32,148 nucleotides of DNA. Source: an uncultured Sulfolobales archaeon (GTDB taxonomy: Archaea > Thermoproteota > Thermoprotei_A > Sulfolobales > NBVN01). The notes beneath the pieces are model-generated. The model was not told where the DNA came from and ran no database searches. It saw nothing but the letters and a program-made list of their open reading frames with translations. Positions 15,704 through 25,576 of this stretch are shown one piece after another. The position numbers and the translations under genes are program-made. Within the stretch, counting starts at the first letter, position 1. Each line of letters begins with the position of its first letter. The stretch is from the NCBI GenBank assembly GCA_938017505.1, contig CALIKV010000020.1, positions 1 through 32,148 on the forward strand. The letters are read 5' to 3'.

Positions 15704-16135
15704 CTAAGACACTGAAACCGAGTCTATCTCGTAGTACCTATTGAGTATCTTCCTAGCCTTAGCGACGTTCTTCCCGTTCTTGCCTATAGCCACCCCTCTA
15801 TCTTCAGGCACTACCTTAACCATAAGGACCTTCTTGCCGTCCTTGAGTTTGTTCAACCTAACGCTAACCACCCTAGCAGGGAGGAACAGATTCTTAACGA
15901 AGTCTTCAAGGTTCTCAGCCCACTCTACTATCTCTACACGCCTTCCAAGTATTTTCGTAAGTTGCTTGACGTTCCTGCCCTTAAAACCGACAACAACCCC
16001 CGCAGTGCCTGGAGGCACTATGAATATTATCGTGTTCGTCTCGTCATCAACTACACAGTCTCTAGCGGTGATGCTGGTGATGTCGCCTAGTAGGGCGATG
16101 TACTTTAGCTCGTCGCCAGTCAGTTTAACAGGCAA
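15704..16135 (-). CDS. nusA: NusA-like KH-domain protein
   Basis: Archaeal NusA-family RNA-binding protein (143 aa) with two KH domains and no N-terminal polymerase-binding domain, as usual in archaea. First KH GxxG: GFKG (about 48-51, in GVVVGFKGRNVKQL). Second: GKNG (about 117-120, in GVAIGKNGKNVAKA). It presumably acts in transcription elongation or termination or in rRNA processing. It directly abuts the L30e gene (stop 16136, start 16135), and the operon position between L30e and S12 is the conserved archaeal one. Confidence 0.93.
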   Translation of the reverse strand: MPVKLTGDELKYIALLGDITSITARDCVVDDETNTIIFIVPPGTAGVVVGFKGRNVKQLTKILGRRVEIVEWAENLEDFVKNLFLPARVVSVRLNKLKDGKKVLMVKVVPEDRGVAIGKNGKNVAKARKILNRYYEIDSVSVS

Positions 16136-16456
16136 CTATTGCTCACCTACCTCCAAGATCCTGGATTCGCCCGGATCAAGGACGGCGATCACAGACACTG
16201 GGAATGGCTTGCCTAGAATCGCGCCGAGGTCGTAACTACTGCCAGAATACTTAATGACTTTGACGTTGCCCATCCCAGCGTAATAGGTGATGTCCTCGAT
16301 TAGATGCTTAGGTACGTTGCTAGCTACGATGACGGCAAGCACCTTACCTGACTTAACGATCTTCACAGCCCTCCTAGATCCAAGGATCACCTTACCTGTT
16401 TTGTAGAGCAGCTTTATAGGCATTTCAAGCATTACTTCCTGTCCTCCCTTAGACAT
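16136..16456 (-). CDS. rpl30e: 50S ribosomal protein L30e
   Basis: RNA-binding protein of the L7Ae/L30e fold (106 aa from ATG 16456). Family segments: GKVILGSRRAVKIVKSGKVLAVIVASNVP (about 22-50), the L7Ae-like alternation, and a C-terminal region ending SVIAVLDPGESRILE. A GTG at 16465 overlapping the rpoA'' stop would add three residues. I prefer ATG 16456 because GGTGAGG, which overlaps the rpoA'' stop, sits just before it. It stands between rpoA'' and nusA as in other archaea. Confidence 0.93.
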   Translation of the reverse strand: MSKGGQEVMLEMPIKLLYKTGKVILGSRRAVKIVKSGKVLAVIVASNVPKHLIEDITYYAGMGNVKVIKYSGSSYDLGAILGKPFPVSVIAVLDPGESRILEVGEQ

Positions 16457-16461
16457 GCTCC

Positions 16462-17958
16462 TCACCTACCCTCCCTTTCCACCAATGATTTAATCTTCGT
16501 AGGATTCATTTTAAGCTCTACTAAAGCAGTGCCTATCGGTGCAAGCTGCCCGATTATTATGTTCTCAGCGACGCCCACAACTTGGTCGGTCTCACCCCTT
16601 ATGCTCGCATCAAATAAATTCTTGACAGTGACCTCGAAGGCCGCCCTCGCTAAGACGCTTGGTTTCTCACCGACCACGCCATGCCTCCCTATAGGCCTCA
16701 CAGCCCCCGACCTCGTCATCATATCAGCGACCAGCATCACATGTCTTAAGTCAACGTCTAGTCCCTGTTCGTTCAGCGTGTTCTTGATCTCCCGTATCAA
16801 GGCCTCTCTAGCCGCCTCTATGCCTAAGACGCTCTCGATCTCGTGGACGCTGTTAGTTCTCACTTTCCCGGGATCAACCCCCTCGATCTTGAGGACCACG
16901 TCTAGGTTCGAGCCGGATGTTATTAAGACGTAATACTCCTTGCCCGACTCCTGATCCCTCCTCCTCTGAAGTATCACCTTCTTAATCCCCTTAACCCCCT
17001 TAATCCTGAGCCTCAGGAGCCTGTCCCTGAACTTCTGCGCCTTTATTATGTCGCTGTAGTTCTTGGGTATGTCTATGAGGACTGTGTTTGGATCGTCAGC
17101 TGAGAGAGCCACCCTACCAGCGAGAGACTTGCTCTTAGAGAGCGTTTTAAGTATGTCGTCTTGAGTGAGTCCTTTATCGTAGAGCATCTCTGGATCCAGC
17201 TCTATAGCGAGCTTCATCTCGGAGAGATCTATGTCCGCTGTTTTAGTCACGTTCTCCAGGACCGTCAACTCTATCCTCCTAGCCACCTCCCTAGCCCTCA
17301 TCTCGTCGTACCTATGCCTCTCATCCAGGTGTATCTCCATTATCGGGGTCTCCGGAACCCTCTTAGCGTCAACGAGCTCGATAAGCCTAGGCAACCCCAA
17401 CGTAACGTTCAACTCCCTAACGCCTGCGAAATGGAACGTCCTCAAAGTCATCTGAGTACCGGGCTCGCCTATGGACTGAGCGGCCACCGTTCCCACGGGC
17501 TCTCCAGGATCCACTATGGAATCCAGGTAAATCCTGACGCAGTCGTCCACTATAGACGCTAGCTCAGATTCGCTTAGTCCATGCCTAATGTAAGTCCTGA
17601 AGAGCGACGTCAGGATCTCATTATATATTGACTCAGGCACGTAATCCTTAACGACTTCCGCAGCTTCTTTGATCCTCGAAGAAACCTCCCTAAACCTCAG
17701 GGCCTCCCTAACGAGGATATCCCTCTGCGTGACCCCCTGAAAGACGTATAGGTTCAGTAATTGTCTTTTAGCCTCGTCAACAAGCTCTGAGTGGATCTTA
17801 ACCTCGCTTAGGACCTCGCTCACGACCTTGTAAGGCTCTGAAATCTTCTCTAGGATCTCCCCCGCCTTCGAGACGGCTGTTTTCACCCTAACAGTGCTGA
17901 CCTCCTTTTCACCAGTAGGTCTCTTCGCTTTACCCTTCTTAGACCCCTCGCCCTTCAT
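16462..17958 (-). CDS. rpoA2: DNA-directed RNA polymerase subunit A'' (Rpo1C)
   Basis: C-terminal part of the split largest subunit, carrying the trigger loop. [25 protein letters not shown] lies at about 156-180, and the jaw and C-terminal region ([24 protein letters not shown]) near 425-450. At 498 aa it is about 100 residues longer than the roughly 390-400 typical of Sulfolobus. The excess is a Lys-rich N-terminal stretch before the conserved core (about 1-80). Its ATG overlaps the rpoA' stop (ATGA, 17955-17958), so translation is coupled. Identity is certain; the role of the extension is unknown. Confidence 0.98.
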   Translation of the reverse strand: MKGEGSKKGKAKRPTGEKEVSTVRVKTAVSKAGEILEKISEPYKVVSEVLSEVKIHSELVDEAKRQLLNLYVFQGVTQRDILVREALRFREVSSRIKEAAEVVKDYVPESIYNEILTSLFRTYIRHGLSESELASIVDDCVRIYLDSIVDPGEPVGTVAAQSIGEPGTQMTLRTFHFAGVRELNVTLGLPRLIELVDAKRVPETPIMEIHLDERHRYDEMRAREVARRIELTVLENVTKTADIDLSEMKLAIELDPEMLYDKGLTQDDILKTLSKSKSLAGRVALSADDPNTVLIDIPKNYSDIIKAQKFRDRLLRLRIKGVKGIKKVILQRRRDQESGKEYYVLITSGSNLDVVLKIEGVDPGKVRTNSVHEIESVLGIEAAREALIREIKNTLNEQGLDVDLRHVMLVADMMTRSGAVRPIGRHGVVGEKPSVLARAAFEVTVKNLFDASIRGETDQVVGVAENIIIGQLAPIGTALVELKMNPTKIKSLVEREGR

Positions 17959-20597
17959 TCAATCCTCCACCCCACATGCTTCCTAACAACCCTGTCAACA
18001 CTTACCGCCTTACCGAAGGAAGCGTTCTTAGGATCGACACCGTCCTCGCCGTAGCGGAACTGAATCAGATCTCCGTACGTGCTCCTCACACTCCCATCGT
18101 ACTCAACGATCACGTCTAGCATCGAGTTTATGAGCCTGCGTTGCATGTAACCACTCTGGGAAGTCCTAACAGCCGTGTCGACTAGACCCTCCCTACCCCC
18201 GGCGGCGTGGAAGAACATCTCAACGGGCGTGATTCCCTTAACGAAGGAGTTCAGCACGAAGCCCCTTGCCTCAGGCCCTATGTCACCCTTCCCGAAGAAA
18301 GGAAGCGTCCTGAACGTGTATCCCCTGTGGATCCTCTCACCCCTCACCGACTGCTGACCGAGCATGGCGGCCATCTGAGTCACGTTTAGGGCGCTACCCC
18401 TAGCACCGGTTTTAGCCATTATGAAGACGTTGTTAAAGGGATCTAAGTACTTCACAGCTAGATCACCGGCTTCATCCCTGGCCTTAGAGAGTATTTCGAG
18501 GATCTTCAGCTCGAGGGACTCCTCAAGAGTCCGGCCGGGAGTGATCTCGAGCTTTCCTTCCTTATAGAGGGTGATAGTCCTGCTTATCTCATCCAACGCC
18601 CTCCTGAAGACCTCCTTTATCTCCTCGTAAGCGTGGGGTGGGATCAGTATATCGTCGATGGTCATTGTGAACCCCCTCATTTCAATGAACCTTAGGAAGA
18701 GCCTGAAAGCCTTATCCATGAAGGATCTGCCGAAGCTGGGACCGTATTCCCTGACTATGTAGTGAAGCATGGACTCAGGCTGTTGCGCGCCTATCGCGTT
18801 CTTGTCTATGACGCCCATCAGGAACTTCCCTTTCTTTACAACAATGTAAGAATCCCAGAAGCACTCCTCGTTAACGCATTTAAGAGCACCGCTAGAGATC
18901 TTAGCCTCCTTAGCGAAGTTGAAGTCCTCCGGCAGGAGTAGGCTTATGAGTTGCTTACCGAGCCATGCCCGCTTAGGTGCGAGAATGGCGGGCTCCGGTA
19001 TCTCCCCCTCATAGTTTATGCTTGCAAGGAGGTCTGAAACCCTATCCTTCGTCAGGAGGGCGACCTTAGAAGACAATAGGTAACCACCGCTTATGTAGTC
19101 CTGAATACCTCCTATTATAGGGCCCCCGTACCTCGGGGACAGTATGTGCTCCTGAACCAGGAGCAGCGTAAGTGCCTCGGCCTGGGCCTCAGGGGTTTGA
19201 GGCACGTGAAGGTTCATCTCATCCCCGTCGAAATCAGCGTTATACGGGGGACACACGGCTAGGTGAAGCCTGAAAGTCCTTCCCGGTAGGACCTTCACCA
19301 CATGGCCCATTATGGACATCCTGTGGAGGGACGGCTGCCTATTAAATAGGACTATATCGCCGTCCAACAGATGGCGTTCTACTATGAAGCCTGGCTTCAG
19401 CCCCTCGGCAACCGCCTTTAGATCCTTGTTATACCTTAAGTCAAGTCTACGTCCGTTAGGCTCTATGATGTAGTTGGCCCCGGGATATCTGAAGGGGCCG
19501 TTAAGGACGTACTTCCGCATCTCGTCTATATTCCACGAGGTCACCCTGAGCGGCACCGTCAAGTTCATAGCCACATCAACTGGAACGCCTACCTCGTTGA
19601 TGCTCAGGTAAGGATCCGGTGACACAACAGTCCTGGCCGAGAAGTCAACGCGCTTGCCTGAGAGGTTGTTCCTGAAACGACCCTCTTTGCCCTTAAGCCT
19701 CTGTGCCAGGGTTCTGAGAGGAGATCCCGACCTCCTCTTGGCCGGGGGTACACCGGGCACCTCATTATCTATGTACGTCGTTACGTGATACTGAAGTAAG
19801 TCCCAGAGGTCCTCTATTATGATCTCTGGCGACCCGACGTTGATCGCTTCCTTAAGCCTCTCGTTAGTCCTTATTATATCAACTAGTTTGTGGGTCAAGT
19901 CGTCCTCAGCACGAATGCCGGTCTCAAGAAGTATTGAGGGCCTGACCGTTATAGGCGGTATGGGTAGAACTGTTATGACCGCCCATGACGGGTGCGCGAT
20001 CTCAGGGTCGTAACCCATCACTCTTAAGTGCCTGTCGGGGATCCTTGAAAGCCAGTCCCTGATGAATGTCGGAGGTAACTTACCCAAAGGCCCTTCCTCA
20101 ATGAAGGTCGTCGGCTTCTCGTAACGTATCCTGTACTGCTTCTCACCGCAGTGAGGGCATTCAAAGACCTTCATAGCCCTCCTCTTGACGTACTCGGAGA
20201 GGGACTCAGCTAGCTGAGGCCACCTGTCCTTCAACCTATTCAGCAGCTCTAAGTACTTGTCTATCTCCTCCTCACGGAGCTTAAGCCTGCCGCACTTCCT
20301 ACACGTCGACCTTAGGATCTCGTGGATGTGCCTGACAAACCCTATGTGTATGACCGGCCTGGCTAGCTCAAGACTGCCGAAGTGCCCAGGACATGCCGCG
20401 AGCTTATTACCGCAGGTCTCACACTTCTGGTCAGGCTCGATAACGCCTAACTTAGGGTCCATAACACCTCCCTTAACTGGCATGCCGTTCTCATCGTAAA
20501 CGTCCGGCGTCACTATAGCCGTCACGGACATCTTCCTTATCATGTCGGGGGACAGCATCCCGAACTTAATACTTCTTACCTCCTTCTCCCCAGGCAT
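17955..20597 (-). CDS. rpoA1: DNA-directed RNA polymerase subunit A' (Rpo1N)
   Basis: Catalytic N-terminal part of the largest subunit (880 aa). Zinc sites: C59, C62, C69, H72, then the pairs C99/C102 and C147/C150. The active-site metal loop NADFDGD is around residue 455 and binds the catalytic Mg2+. The bridge-helix region follows ([21 protein letters not shown], about 745-765). It lies 3 bases downstream of rpoB and overlaps rpoA'' by 4 bases. Length and motifs are standard for a split archaeal A' subunit. Confidence 0.98.
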   Translation of the reverse strand: MPGEKEVRSIKFGMLSPDMIRKMSVTAIVTPDVYDENGMPVKGGVMDPKLGVIEPDQKCETCGNKLAACPGHFGSLELARPVIHIGFVRHIHEILRSTCRKCGRLKLREEEIDKYLELLNRLKDRWPQLAESLSEYVKRRAMKVFECPHCGEKQYRIRYEKPTTFIEEGPLGKLPPTFIRDWLSRIPDRHLRVMGYDPEIAHPSWAVITVLPIPPITVRPSILLETGIRAEDDLTHKLVDIIRTNERLKEAINVGSPEIIIEDLWDLLQYHVTTYIDNEVPGVPPAKRRSGSPLRTLAQRLKGKEGRFRNNLSGKRVDFSARTVVSPDPYLSINEVGVPVDVAMNLTVPLRVTSWNIDEMRKYVLNGPFRYPGANYIIEPNGRRLDLRYNKDLKAVAEGLKPGFIVERHLLDGDIVLFNRQPSLHRMSIMGHVVKVLPGRTFRLHLAVCPPYNADFDGDEMNLHVPQTPEAQAEALTLLLVQEHILSPRYGGPIIGGIQDYISGGYLLSSKVALLTKDRVSDLLASINYEGEIPEPAILAPKRAWLGKQLISLLLPEDFNFAKEAKISSGALKCVNEECFWDSYIVVKKGKFLMGVIDKNAIGAQQPESMLHYIVREYGPSFGRSFMDKAFRLFLRFIEMRGFTMTIDDILIPPHAYEEIKEVFRRALDEISRTITLYKEGKLEITPGRTLEESLELKILEILSKARDEAGDLAVKYLDPFNNVFIMAKTGARGSALNVTQMAAMLGQQSVRGERIHRGYTFRTLPFFGKGDIGPEARGFVLNSFVKGITPVEMFFHAAGGREGLVDTAVRTSQSGYMQRRLINSMLDVIVEYDGSVRSTYGDLIQFRYGEDGVDPKNASFGKAVSVDRVVRKHVGWRIE

Positions 20598-20600
20598 GCC

Positions 20601-23600
20601 TCACTCACCCGTGAATCTGTCTCTAAGCACTAGCCTCGGGTAAATCAGCATGCTCATCATCTCCTGAATTAACAGTTTGAAGGCGTATGAAACCTCGACA
20701 GGCACGAGCTTGCCCTCGCTCCCGTGCACCGGGCACACATACTTACCCTTATTCCTGTCGAACCACCCTAGCAAACCACACTTCTCGCAAACATATACGA
20801 TGTACTTGTCCGAGCTATCCAGGAGCCTCTCCTTAAGTATGGCAGGCGCTCCATGACTTATTATGGCGTCCCTCTCCATCTCGCCGAACCTGAGGCCTCC
20901 CTCCCTAGCCCTACCTTCAGTGGGTTGCCTAGTAAGTAGCTGCACAGGCCCTCTAGACCTGGAGTGGAGCTTGTCAGCGACCATGTGATGAAGCCTTTGA
21001 TAGTACACAACTCCTATGAAGACAGGCGTTGAGATAAGCTCGCCAGTCCTGCCGTCATACATCGGTTCAGTGCCGTCCTGCGGATAACCATACAGTATTA
21101 ACTCCCTCCTTAACTCCTCAAGCTTCTCGCCGAAGAACGGAGTTCCATCAACCAGCCTGCCCCTAAGCGACCCAGCCTTACCGGCTATAGACTCTATCAG
21201 CTGACCCACTGTCATCCTAGAAGGAAACGCGTGTGGGTTAACTATGAGATCCGGCGTCACGCCATCGAACGTGTACGGCATATCGTATTGAGGCACTAAC
21301 AGACCTACCACGCCCTTCTGCCCGTGTCTGGACGCGAACTTATCCCCTATCTCAGGCACTCTTAAGTCCCTCACCCTAACCCTTATGAACTTGTTCCCCT
21401 CCCCGTCAACCGTCACCACCACAGCGTCCACCACCCCTTTATCACCGTGTCTAAGGCTGATTGAAGAGTCCCTCCTCACCTCGCCTACTAAGCCGAATTC
21501 CTTATACTCCTCTAAGAACCTGGGAGGCGACGTCTTACCCACTAAAACCATACCTGACGACACGTCAACTTCAGGAGTTATTATGCCGTCGTCGTCAAGG
21601 AACTCGTAATTCTCCTTACCTCTGTATCCCTTCACCTTAATGTCTGGGATACCTACCGCGTCACGCTGCCCGCCTGGATACCGGAGCTCTTCAGTGCTGT
21701 ACTCCCTGAAGAAAATGGATCTAGCGAGACCCCTCTCAACAGAGGACTTATTCATGATTATGGCATCCTCCATATTATACCCAGTGTAGGAGAGGATGGC
21801 AACTACGAAGTTCTGTCCCGCAGGTCTTGAGTTAAACCCGATGAGGTCTAGGAACCTGGTCTGCACAACGGGTTTCTGCGGGTAATGGAGGAAGTGAGCC
21901 CTGCTATCGAACCTTAAGTGGAAATTCGCGGCGTTTAAGCCAACAGCCTGCTTAGCCATGGCGGCCTCATACACGTTTCGAGGCGATTGGTTATGATTAG
22001 CGTAAGGGATCAGGACTGCTGTAACCCCCAAGATCGAAGGCGGGTATAGCTCTAAGTGGGTATGCTCCTCCTTCACGCTCTCGGGGTCTAGTGCTACGAA
22101 CGAGTTGTCCTCCTCCTCAGCGTCCAGGTATTCAATCACCCCCATATCAACTAAATCGCTGAACGTCAGCTTACCAGCACGAAGCAGCTCAACCACCTCC
22201 CCGTCGATTTTAACCCGGCCGTTCTCCACCACAAGTAACGGCCTCCTAACCCTACCGCTATCACAGTTGATGTGGACCTCGTTAACGTACTCAGTCCTCA
22301 CGTAGTTCACGTTGACTTCGTGGTGTAACTTCCCGCCCCTCCTTAATCTCCTCAGGCTATTAACGAATTCCTGCGCACCCTCCCCGAGGTAATAACCTAT
22401 CAACGTGCCGTTGAGGAAGACTTTAGCACAGCCGCGTATCTTCTCTATCAGCTCCTCGTCACCCTTCCTAAGCCTCTCATACACCTCGTGTAGGGGCACT
22501 ACGCCGAGTTCATGCAGGTACGGGAGAACTAAAGACTCGTCAATTCCTGCCGTGACATAGGCTGAGAGGGCTAGGTTCTTAACTAAGCCGCAGTTAGGAC
22601 CTTCAGGAGTCTCGAAAGGACATATCCTACCCCATTGGGTTGGGTGGAGATCACGGGCCTCGAAGTGTGGTTGCCCTCTACTCAGCGGCGCTACAGTCCT
22701 TCTCAGATGACTAAGCATTGAAATCCAGTTAGTCCTGTCGAGTATCTGACTCACGCCAGTCCTGTTGCCAACCCAATTACCAGTGGCTAGAGCGTAGTTG
22801 AGTCTCTCGGTCACTATGTCCGGTCTCGCCAGGGCCTTCAGCGAGAGCTTCCTGCCCTTAGTGAGTCTATACCTTTCTACCTGGTACCTCAGGTCCTTCA
22901 CGTAGGCCTTGAAAGCGACTCTGAAGAGCTGAGCCAGTAAATCGCCAGCCAACCTCAACCTTCTGTTAGCGTAATGGTCTTTATCGTCAGGCTTCCTCCT
23001 ATCAAGCACGAGTTCTATCAGCCTACACGCCATCTGACCTAAGTAAAGCGCCTTAAGAATTCTCGTGTTCGGCACGTTACCTAAGTGAGGCATGAAGTAG
23101 AGGTCAAGGATCTGGAGCACTCTATTACGCCTCGCTTCAGGATCCGTTATCCCTATCGTAACCCTTGAAGCCAGGTAGTCTAGCGCCTCTACCTGCGTCT
23201 TGATCTCCCTAGCCGCGTAGAGTGAAGGAATTAACTCCTTCTGAATCTCAGGGTCTGACGAGACGGCGAGAGCTATCTCCATATCCGTCTCAAGCCCCAG
23301 CGCCCTCATCATCACAGCGAACGGCACTTTCTGAGGTATTGAAGGGAAGTTAATGACAAAGGTCCCCTCTTTCAATCGATCGAGTATTATAGGAACCCTG
23401 TAACCGGCTGATGCCGAAATCACCTTAGCCGTGTGTGTTATTGAGGAGGCCTCCTTGCCGTAGTCGACGAACACCCTGTTTGGCGCTAGGTCCTCCTGCC
23501 CAACGACGACCCTCTCGGAGCCGTTAATTATGAAGTAACCGCCCGGGTCCCTCCAGTCCTCCTCGTACTTAATTAAGTCCTCTACGCTTAACCTGCTCGT

Positions 23601-24008
23601 GGGGTCTAGAGTCGACCTCACCATGACTGGTAAGTAGCCTAGCGGGACGTTCTCCTCAACGTACTCGAACCCGTCCTCGTGAATCACCACCTTAAGGTAC
23701 ATGGGCGCGCTGTACGTCAAGTTGCGGATCTTAGCTATAGTCGGGTTTAGGTTCTCAAGCCCTCGAATCACGGCGCCCTCGATTTCCCTGATCTCCGGCT
23801 CGCCTATCTTAATGTCGAGAACCTCCAGGTATATCTTCTGGTGAGCTATGTCTATCCTCCCTAACTCCTTAACGATCTTCTTAATCCCTGAAGTCACGAA
23901 CTCGTTGTAGGAATCGAGGTGTTGCTTGACTAGACCTTTCTCCCTAAGGAATGATTCTATGAGCATCCATCGAACTTCGGGATCCAACCCGCTTGGGACC
24001 TCCATCAC
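20601..24008 (-). CDS. rpoB: DNA-directed RNA polymerase subunit B (Rpo2), unsplit
   Basis: Second-largest catalytic subunit (1135 aa) encoded as a single protein, unlike the split B'/B'' of many methanogens. The N-terminus has the typical GLVKQHLDSYNEFV. GYNMEDAIIMN is near residue 740 and GDKFASRHGQKGV near 887; both belong to the catalytic core. The C-terminal zinc ribbon (about 1070-1093) reads C-x2-C...C-x2-H, with histidine where the fourth cysteine usually is. It begins 4 bases downstream of rpoH and ends 3 bases before rpoA1. Confidence 0.98.
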   Translation of the reverse strand: MMEVPSGLDPEVRWMLIESFLREKGLVKQHLDSYNEFVTSGIKKIVKELGRIDIAHQKIYLEVLDIKIGEPEIREIEGAVIRGLENLNPTIAKIRNLTYSAPMYLKVVIHEDGFEYVEENVPLGYLPVMVRSTLDPTSRLSVEDLIKYEEDWRDPGGYFIINGSERVVVGQEDLAPNRVFVDYGKEASSITHTAKVISASAGYRVPIILDRLKEGTFVINFPSIPQKVPFAVMMRALGLETDMEIALAVSSDPEIQKELIPSLYAAREIKTQVEALDYLASRVTIGITDPEARRNRVLQILDLYFMPHLGNVPNTRILKALYLGQMACRLIELVLDRRKPDDKDHYANRRLRLAGDLLAQLFRVAFKAYVKDLRYQVERYRLTKGRKLSLKALARPDIVTERLNYALATGNWVGNRTGVSQILDRTNWISMLSHLRRTVAPLSRGQPHFEARDLHPTQWGRICPFETPEGPNCGLVKNLALSAYVTAGIDESLVLPYLHELGVVPLHEVYERLRKGDEELIEKIRGCAKVFLNGTLIGYYLGEGAQEFVNSLRRLRRGGKLHHEVNVNYVRTEYVNEVHINCDSGRVRRPLLVVENGRVKIDGEVVELLRAGKLTFSDLVDMGVIEYLDAEEEDNSFVALDPESVKEEHTHLELYPPSILGVTAVLIPYANHNQSPRNVYEAAMAKQAVGLNAANFHLRFDSRAHFLHYPQKPVVQTRFLDLIGFNSRPAGQNFVVAILSYTGYNMEDAIIMNKSSVERGLARSIFFREYSTEELRYPGGQRDAVGIPDIKVKGYRGKENYEFLDDDGIITPEVDVSSGMVLVGKTSPPRFLEEYKEFGLVGEVRRDSSISLRHGDKGVVDAVVVTVDGEGNKFIRVRVRDLRVPEIGDKFASRHGQKGVVGLLVPQYDMPYTFDGVTPDLIVNPHAFPSRMTVGQLIESIAGKAGSLRGRLVDGTPFFGEKLEELRRELILYGYPQDGTEPMYDGRTGELISTPVFIGVVYYQRLHHMVADKLHSRSRGPVQLLTRQPTEGRAREGGLRFGEMERDAIISHGAPAILKERLLDSSDKYIVYVCEKCGLLGWFDRNKGKYVCPVHGSEGKLVPVEVSYAFKLLIQEMMSMLIYPRLVLRDRFTGE

Positions 24009-24011
24009 ACA

Positions 24012-24257
24012 TCACCCAGCTATAACGAACCTGTACACGATCACCCTACCGGCAGTAGGTGACCTACGTGTAATCCTCACTACATCACCAGGCTTAGCCC
24101 CTATAGCTCTCGCAACAGGGTCGGAAGCCCTCAGGTAGGGGAGTTGCTCAGGCCTAACGCCGAGAGACCTTAAAACCTCAACAGCCTCCTCAGGCTTCAA
24201 GACCTCATGCCTAGGCACTAACTCGTGCTTCAATATATCAAACTTCTCACTCGCCAT
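24012..24257 (-). CDS. rpoH: DNA-directed RNA polymerase subunit H (Rpo5)
   Basis: Small (81 aa) assembly subunit homologous to the C-terminal domain of eukaryotic RPB5. [20 protein letters not shown] (about 5-24), [32 protein letters not shown] and the terminal YRFVIAG are diagnostic. The frame is open further upstream, but the ATG at 24257 gives the family length and N-terminus. It is the first gene of the rpo operon. A minus-strand TATA-like box (GTTTAAAGC, about 24309-24317) lies upstream. Confidence 0.95.
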   Translation of the reverse strand: MASEKFDILKHELVPRHEVLKPEEAVEVLRSLGVRPEQLPYLRASDPVARAIGAKPGDVVRITRRSPTAGRVIVYRFVIAG

Positions 24258-24308
24258 ATCCACCAACCATCCTCCTGCTAAACAAGAAAAGTAGAACACA
24301 CATTTTAA

Positions 24309-24317
24309 GCTTTAAAC
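24309..24317 (-). promoter_or_regulatory. Probable promoter of the rpoH-rpoB-rpoA1-rpoA2-L30e-nusA-S12 operon
   Basis: On the minus strand, GTTTAAAGC stands about 50-60 bases before the rpoH ATG. It is the only AT-rich box before the first gene of the operon. Confidence 0.45.
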
Positions 24318-24340
24318 CCCACACGTTATCAAAACAAAAG

Positions 24341-24348
24341 TTTTAAAG
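24341..24348 (+). promoter_or_regulatory. TATA box for tRNA-Lys(TTT)
   Basis: TTTTAAAG is centred about 29 bases before the tRNA 5' end. The divergent rpo operon promoter lies just to the left. Confidence 0.5.
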
Positions 24349-24373
24349 GAGTTAATAAGTATAACTGTTGGAC

Positions 24374-24447
<74 letters not shown>

Positions 24448-24477
24448 CCTCAAGCAAAACATACAAGGCGGGAGTAC

Positions 24478-25152
24478 CTAAGGTATTAGGTAGTGGATCT
24501 TTGATCGGAGGGACTCCGAGACCTCGTTCTCGTCCATTAAGACCACCGTTAGGGCGGCAACGTGCTTAAGGTCGTAGATCTCCGCAACGTATTTAAAGTA
24601 ATCAGCGATCTCCTTGTTCAGGATGGCGTGGACGGAGATCACGTAGTCGCTCTTCTGGAGCGCCATGTAGGGCTTGCTGCCGGTCTCCAGCCCTATGACA
24701 GACCCCTCCTCGGTGGTCACTATTAAGGGGACTTCAAGGGACGTGGATAGGTAGGATGCGATGCTCAGTGAGTAGTCAGGCAGCGACAGCAGTTTGTCGA
24801 TGAACAACCCGGGTTGACCCCCCAATAGCTTGTACTTGAAATACAGCGCGACGAAGCTCGTGAAAAGGGGTTCCGCGAAGGCCTTCCTCAAATCCCACCC
24901 GGTCTTATTCATGAACCTACCCACGCATTTCCTAGCGAACTCATCACTAAGCAGAGTCCTCAGCAGGTGCTCGGCCGTAGGAGTCGCTGGGATTGTAATC
25001 CCGTGGTAGTATTTACTCAGGGTAGCCTCACTGGAGTTGAGGATGTGGGAGAGCTCAGCGTTTTTAAATACTCTCCTGGCAGAAGATAGGGCGGTCAGGA
25101 AATCCACCCTAATAACTAGGTCGCGTGCCTTCCTGCTCAGATATCGCTTCAC
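24478..25152 (-). CDS. HTH regulator with degenerate phosphoribosyltransferase-like domain
   Basis: The 224-aa protein has a helix-turn-helix N-terminal part (about 1-70): SARRVFKNAELSHILNSSEATLSKYYHGITIPATPTAEHLL resembles Cro/C1-type HTH domains found in archaeal HTH-phosphoribosyltransferase regulators. The rest follows the order of such a fold: FIDKLLSLPDYSLSIASYLSTSLEVPLIVTT (about 120-150), then a DYVISVHAILNKEI strand. The PRPP-binding motif (hydrophobic stretch, two acidic residues, then small residues) is absent, so catalysis is unlikely. A purine- or nucleotide-sensing regulator is possible but not shown. A minus-strand TATA-like AAATTAATA (about 25187-25195) precedes it. The gene ends 30 bases after tRNA-Lys, facing it. 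Confidence 0.55.
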   Translation of the reverse strand: MKRYLSRKARDLVIRVDFLTALSSARRVFKNAELSHILNSSEATLSKYYHGITIPATPTAEHLLRTLLSDEFARKCVGRFMNKTGWDLRKAFAEPLFTSFVALYFKYKLLGGQPGLFIDKLLSLPDYSLSIASYLSTSLEVPLIVTTEEGSVIGLETGSKPYMALQKSDYVISVHAILNKEIADYFKYVAEIYDLKHVAALTVVLMDENEVSESLRSKIHYLIP

Positions 25153-25379
25153 TCGTCATCACCAAATAAGAGAGACCTTCAAAGGTATTAATTTCGAGCT
25201 TCATTGCGGTGGGCCCTCCGGCACCGCTCACTTCGCCCCTACCCCAAAGGCATCGGAGCCTCGTTTCATCACGACCCGCGTCGCCGCGGGCTAACCCCGT
25301 ACCCTGACTTACACACCATCGACACGTATAAACCCCCTGAATCCTGAAACAGTTTCACTACGCGTTGAAGCCCTCCGCT

Positions 25380-25432
25380 CCTCAGACAAATGCCTTCTCA
25401 TCAAGCCTCAGTTCCGGAGGTAGACATCATCG
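25380..25432 (-). ncRNA. C/D box guide sRNA
   Basis: Read 5'-3' on the minus strand: C box ATGATGT (25430-25424), 12-base guide CTACCTCCGGAA, D' box CTGA (25411-25408), spacer GGC, C' box TTGATGA (25404-25398), 12-base guide GAAGGCATTTGT, D box CTGA (25385-25382). Both guide lengths and the short D'-C' spacer are those of archaeal 2'-O-methylation guide RNAs. A TATA-like GTTATTTAC (about 25450-25458) lies at the right distance upstream. By the D+5 rule, predicted targets are UUCCGGAGGUAG (fifth base, G) and ACAAAUGCCUUC (fifth base, A). Which rRNA or tRNA carries them was not determined. Confidence 0.82.
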
Positions 25433-25576
25433 ATTAGGAATCGATCTCAGAGTAAATAACCTTGATCCTGCTTGAGCCGATAAATGTCCTTCATCCCCAT
25501 GAGCCTTCCAACAGGGGCCTCACCCTCCGCCATGAAATGAGGTCAAACCCAGTCTAAAGAAGGGGTCCTGCGTCTC

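Noticed and set aside
16529-16933. Plus-strand open frames across the rpo, EF-1alpha and S7 genes
   Set aside because: They are antisense shadows of highly conserved genes, rich in Ser/Thr/Leu/Pro and without promoters or ribosome-binding sites.
25037-25294. Plus-strand 85-codon frame over the HTH gene start
   Set aside because: Overlaps the HTH gene antisense, His/Arg/Thr-rich, no promoter or ribosome-binding site.
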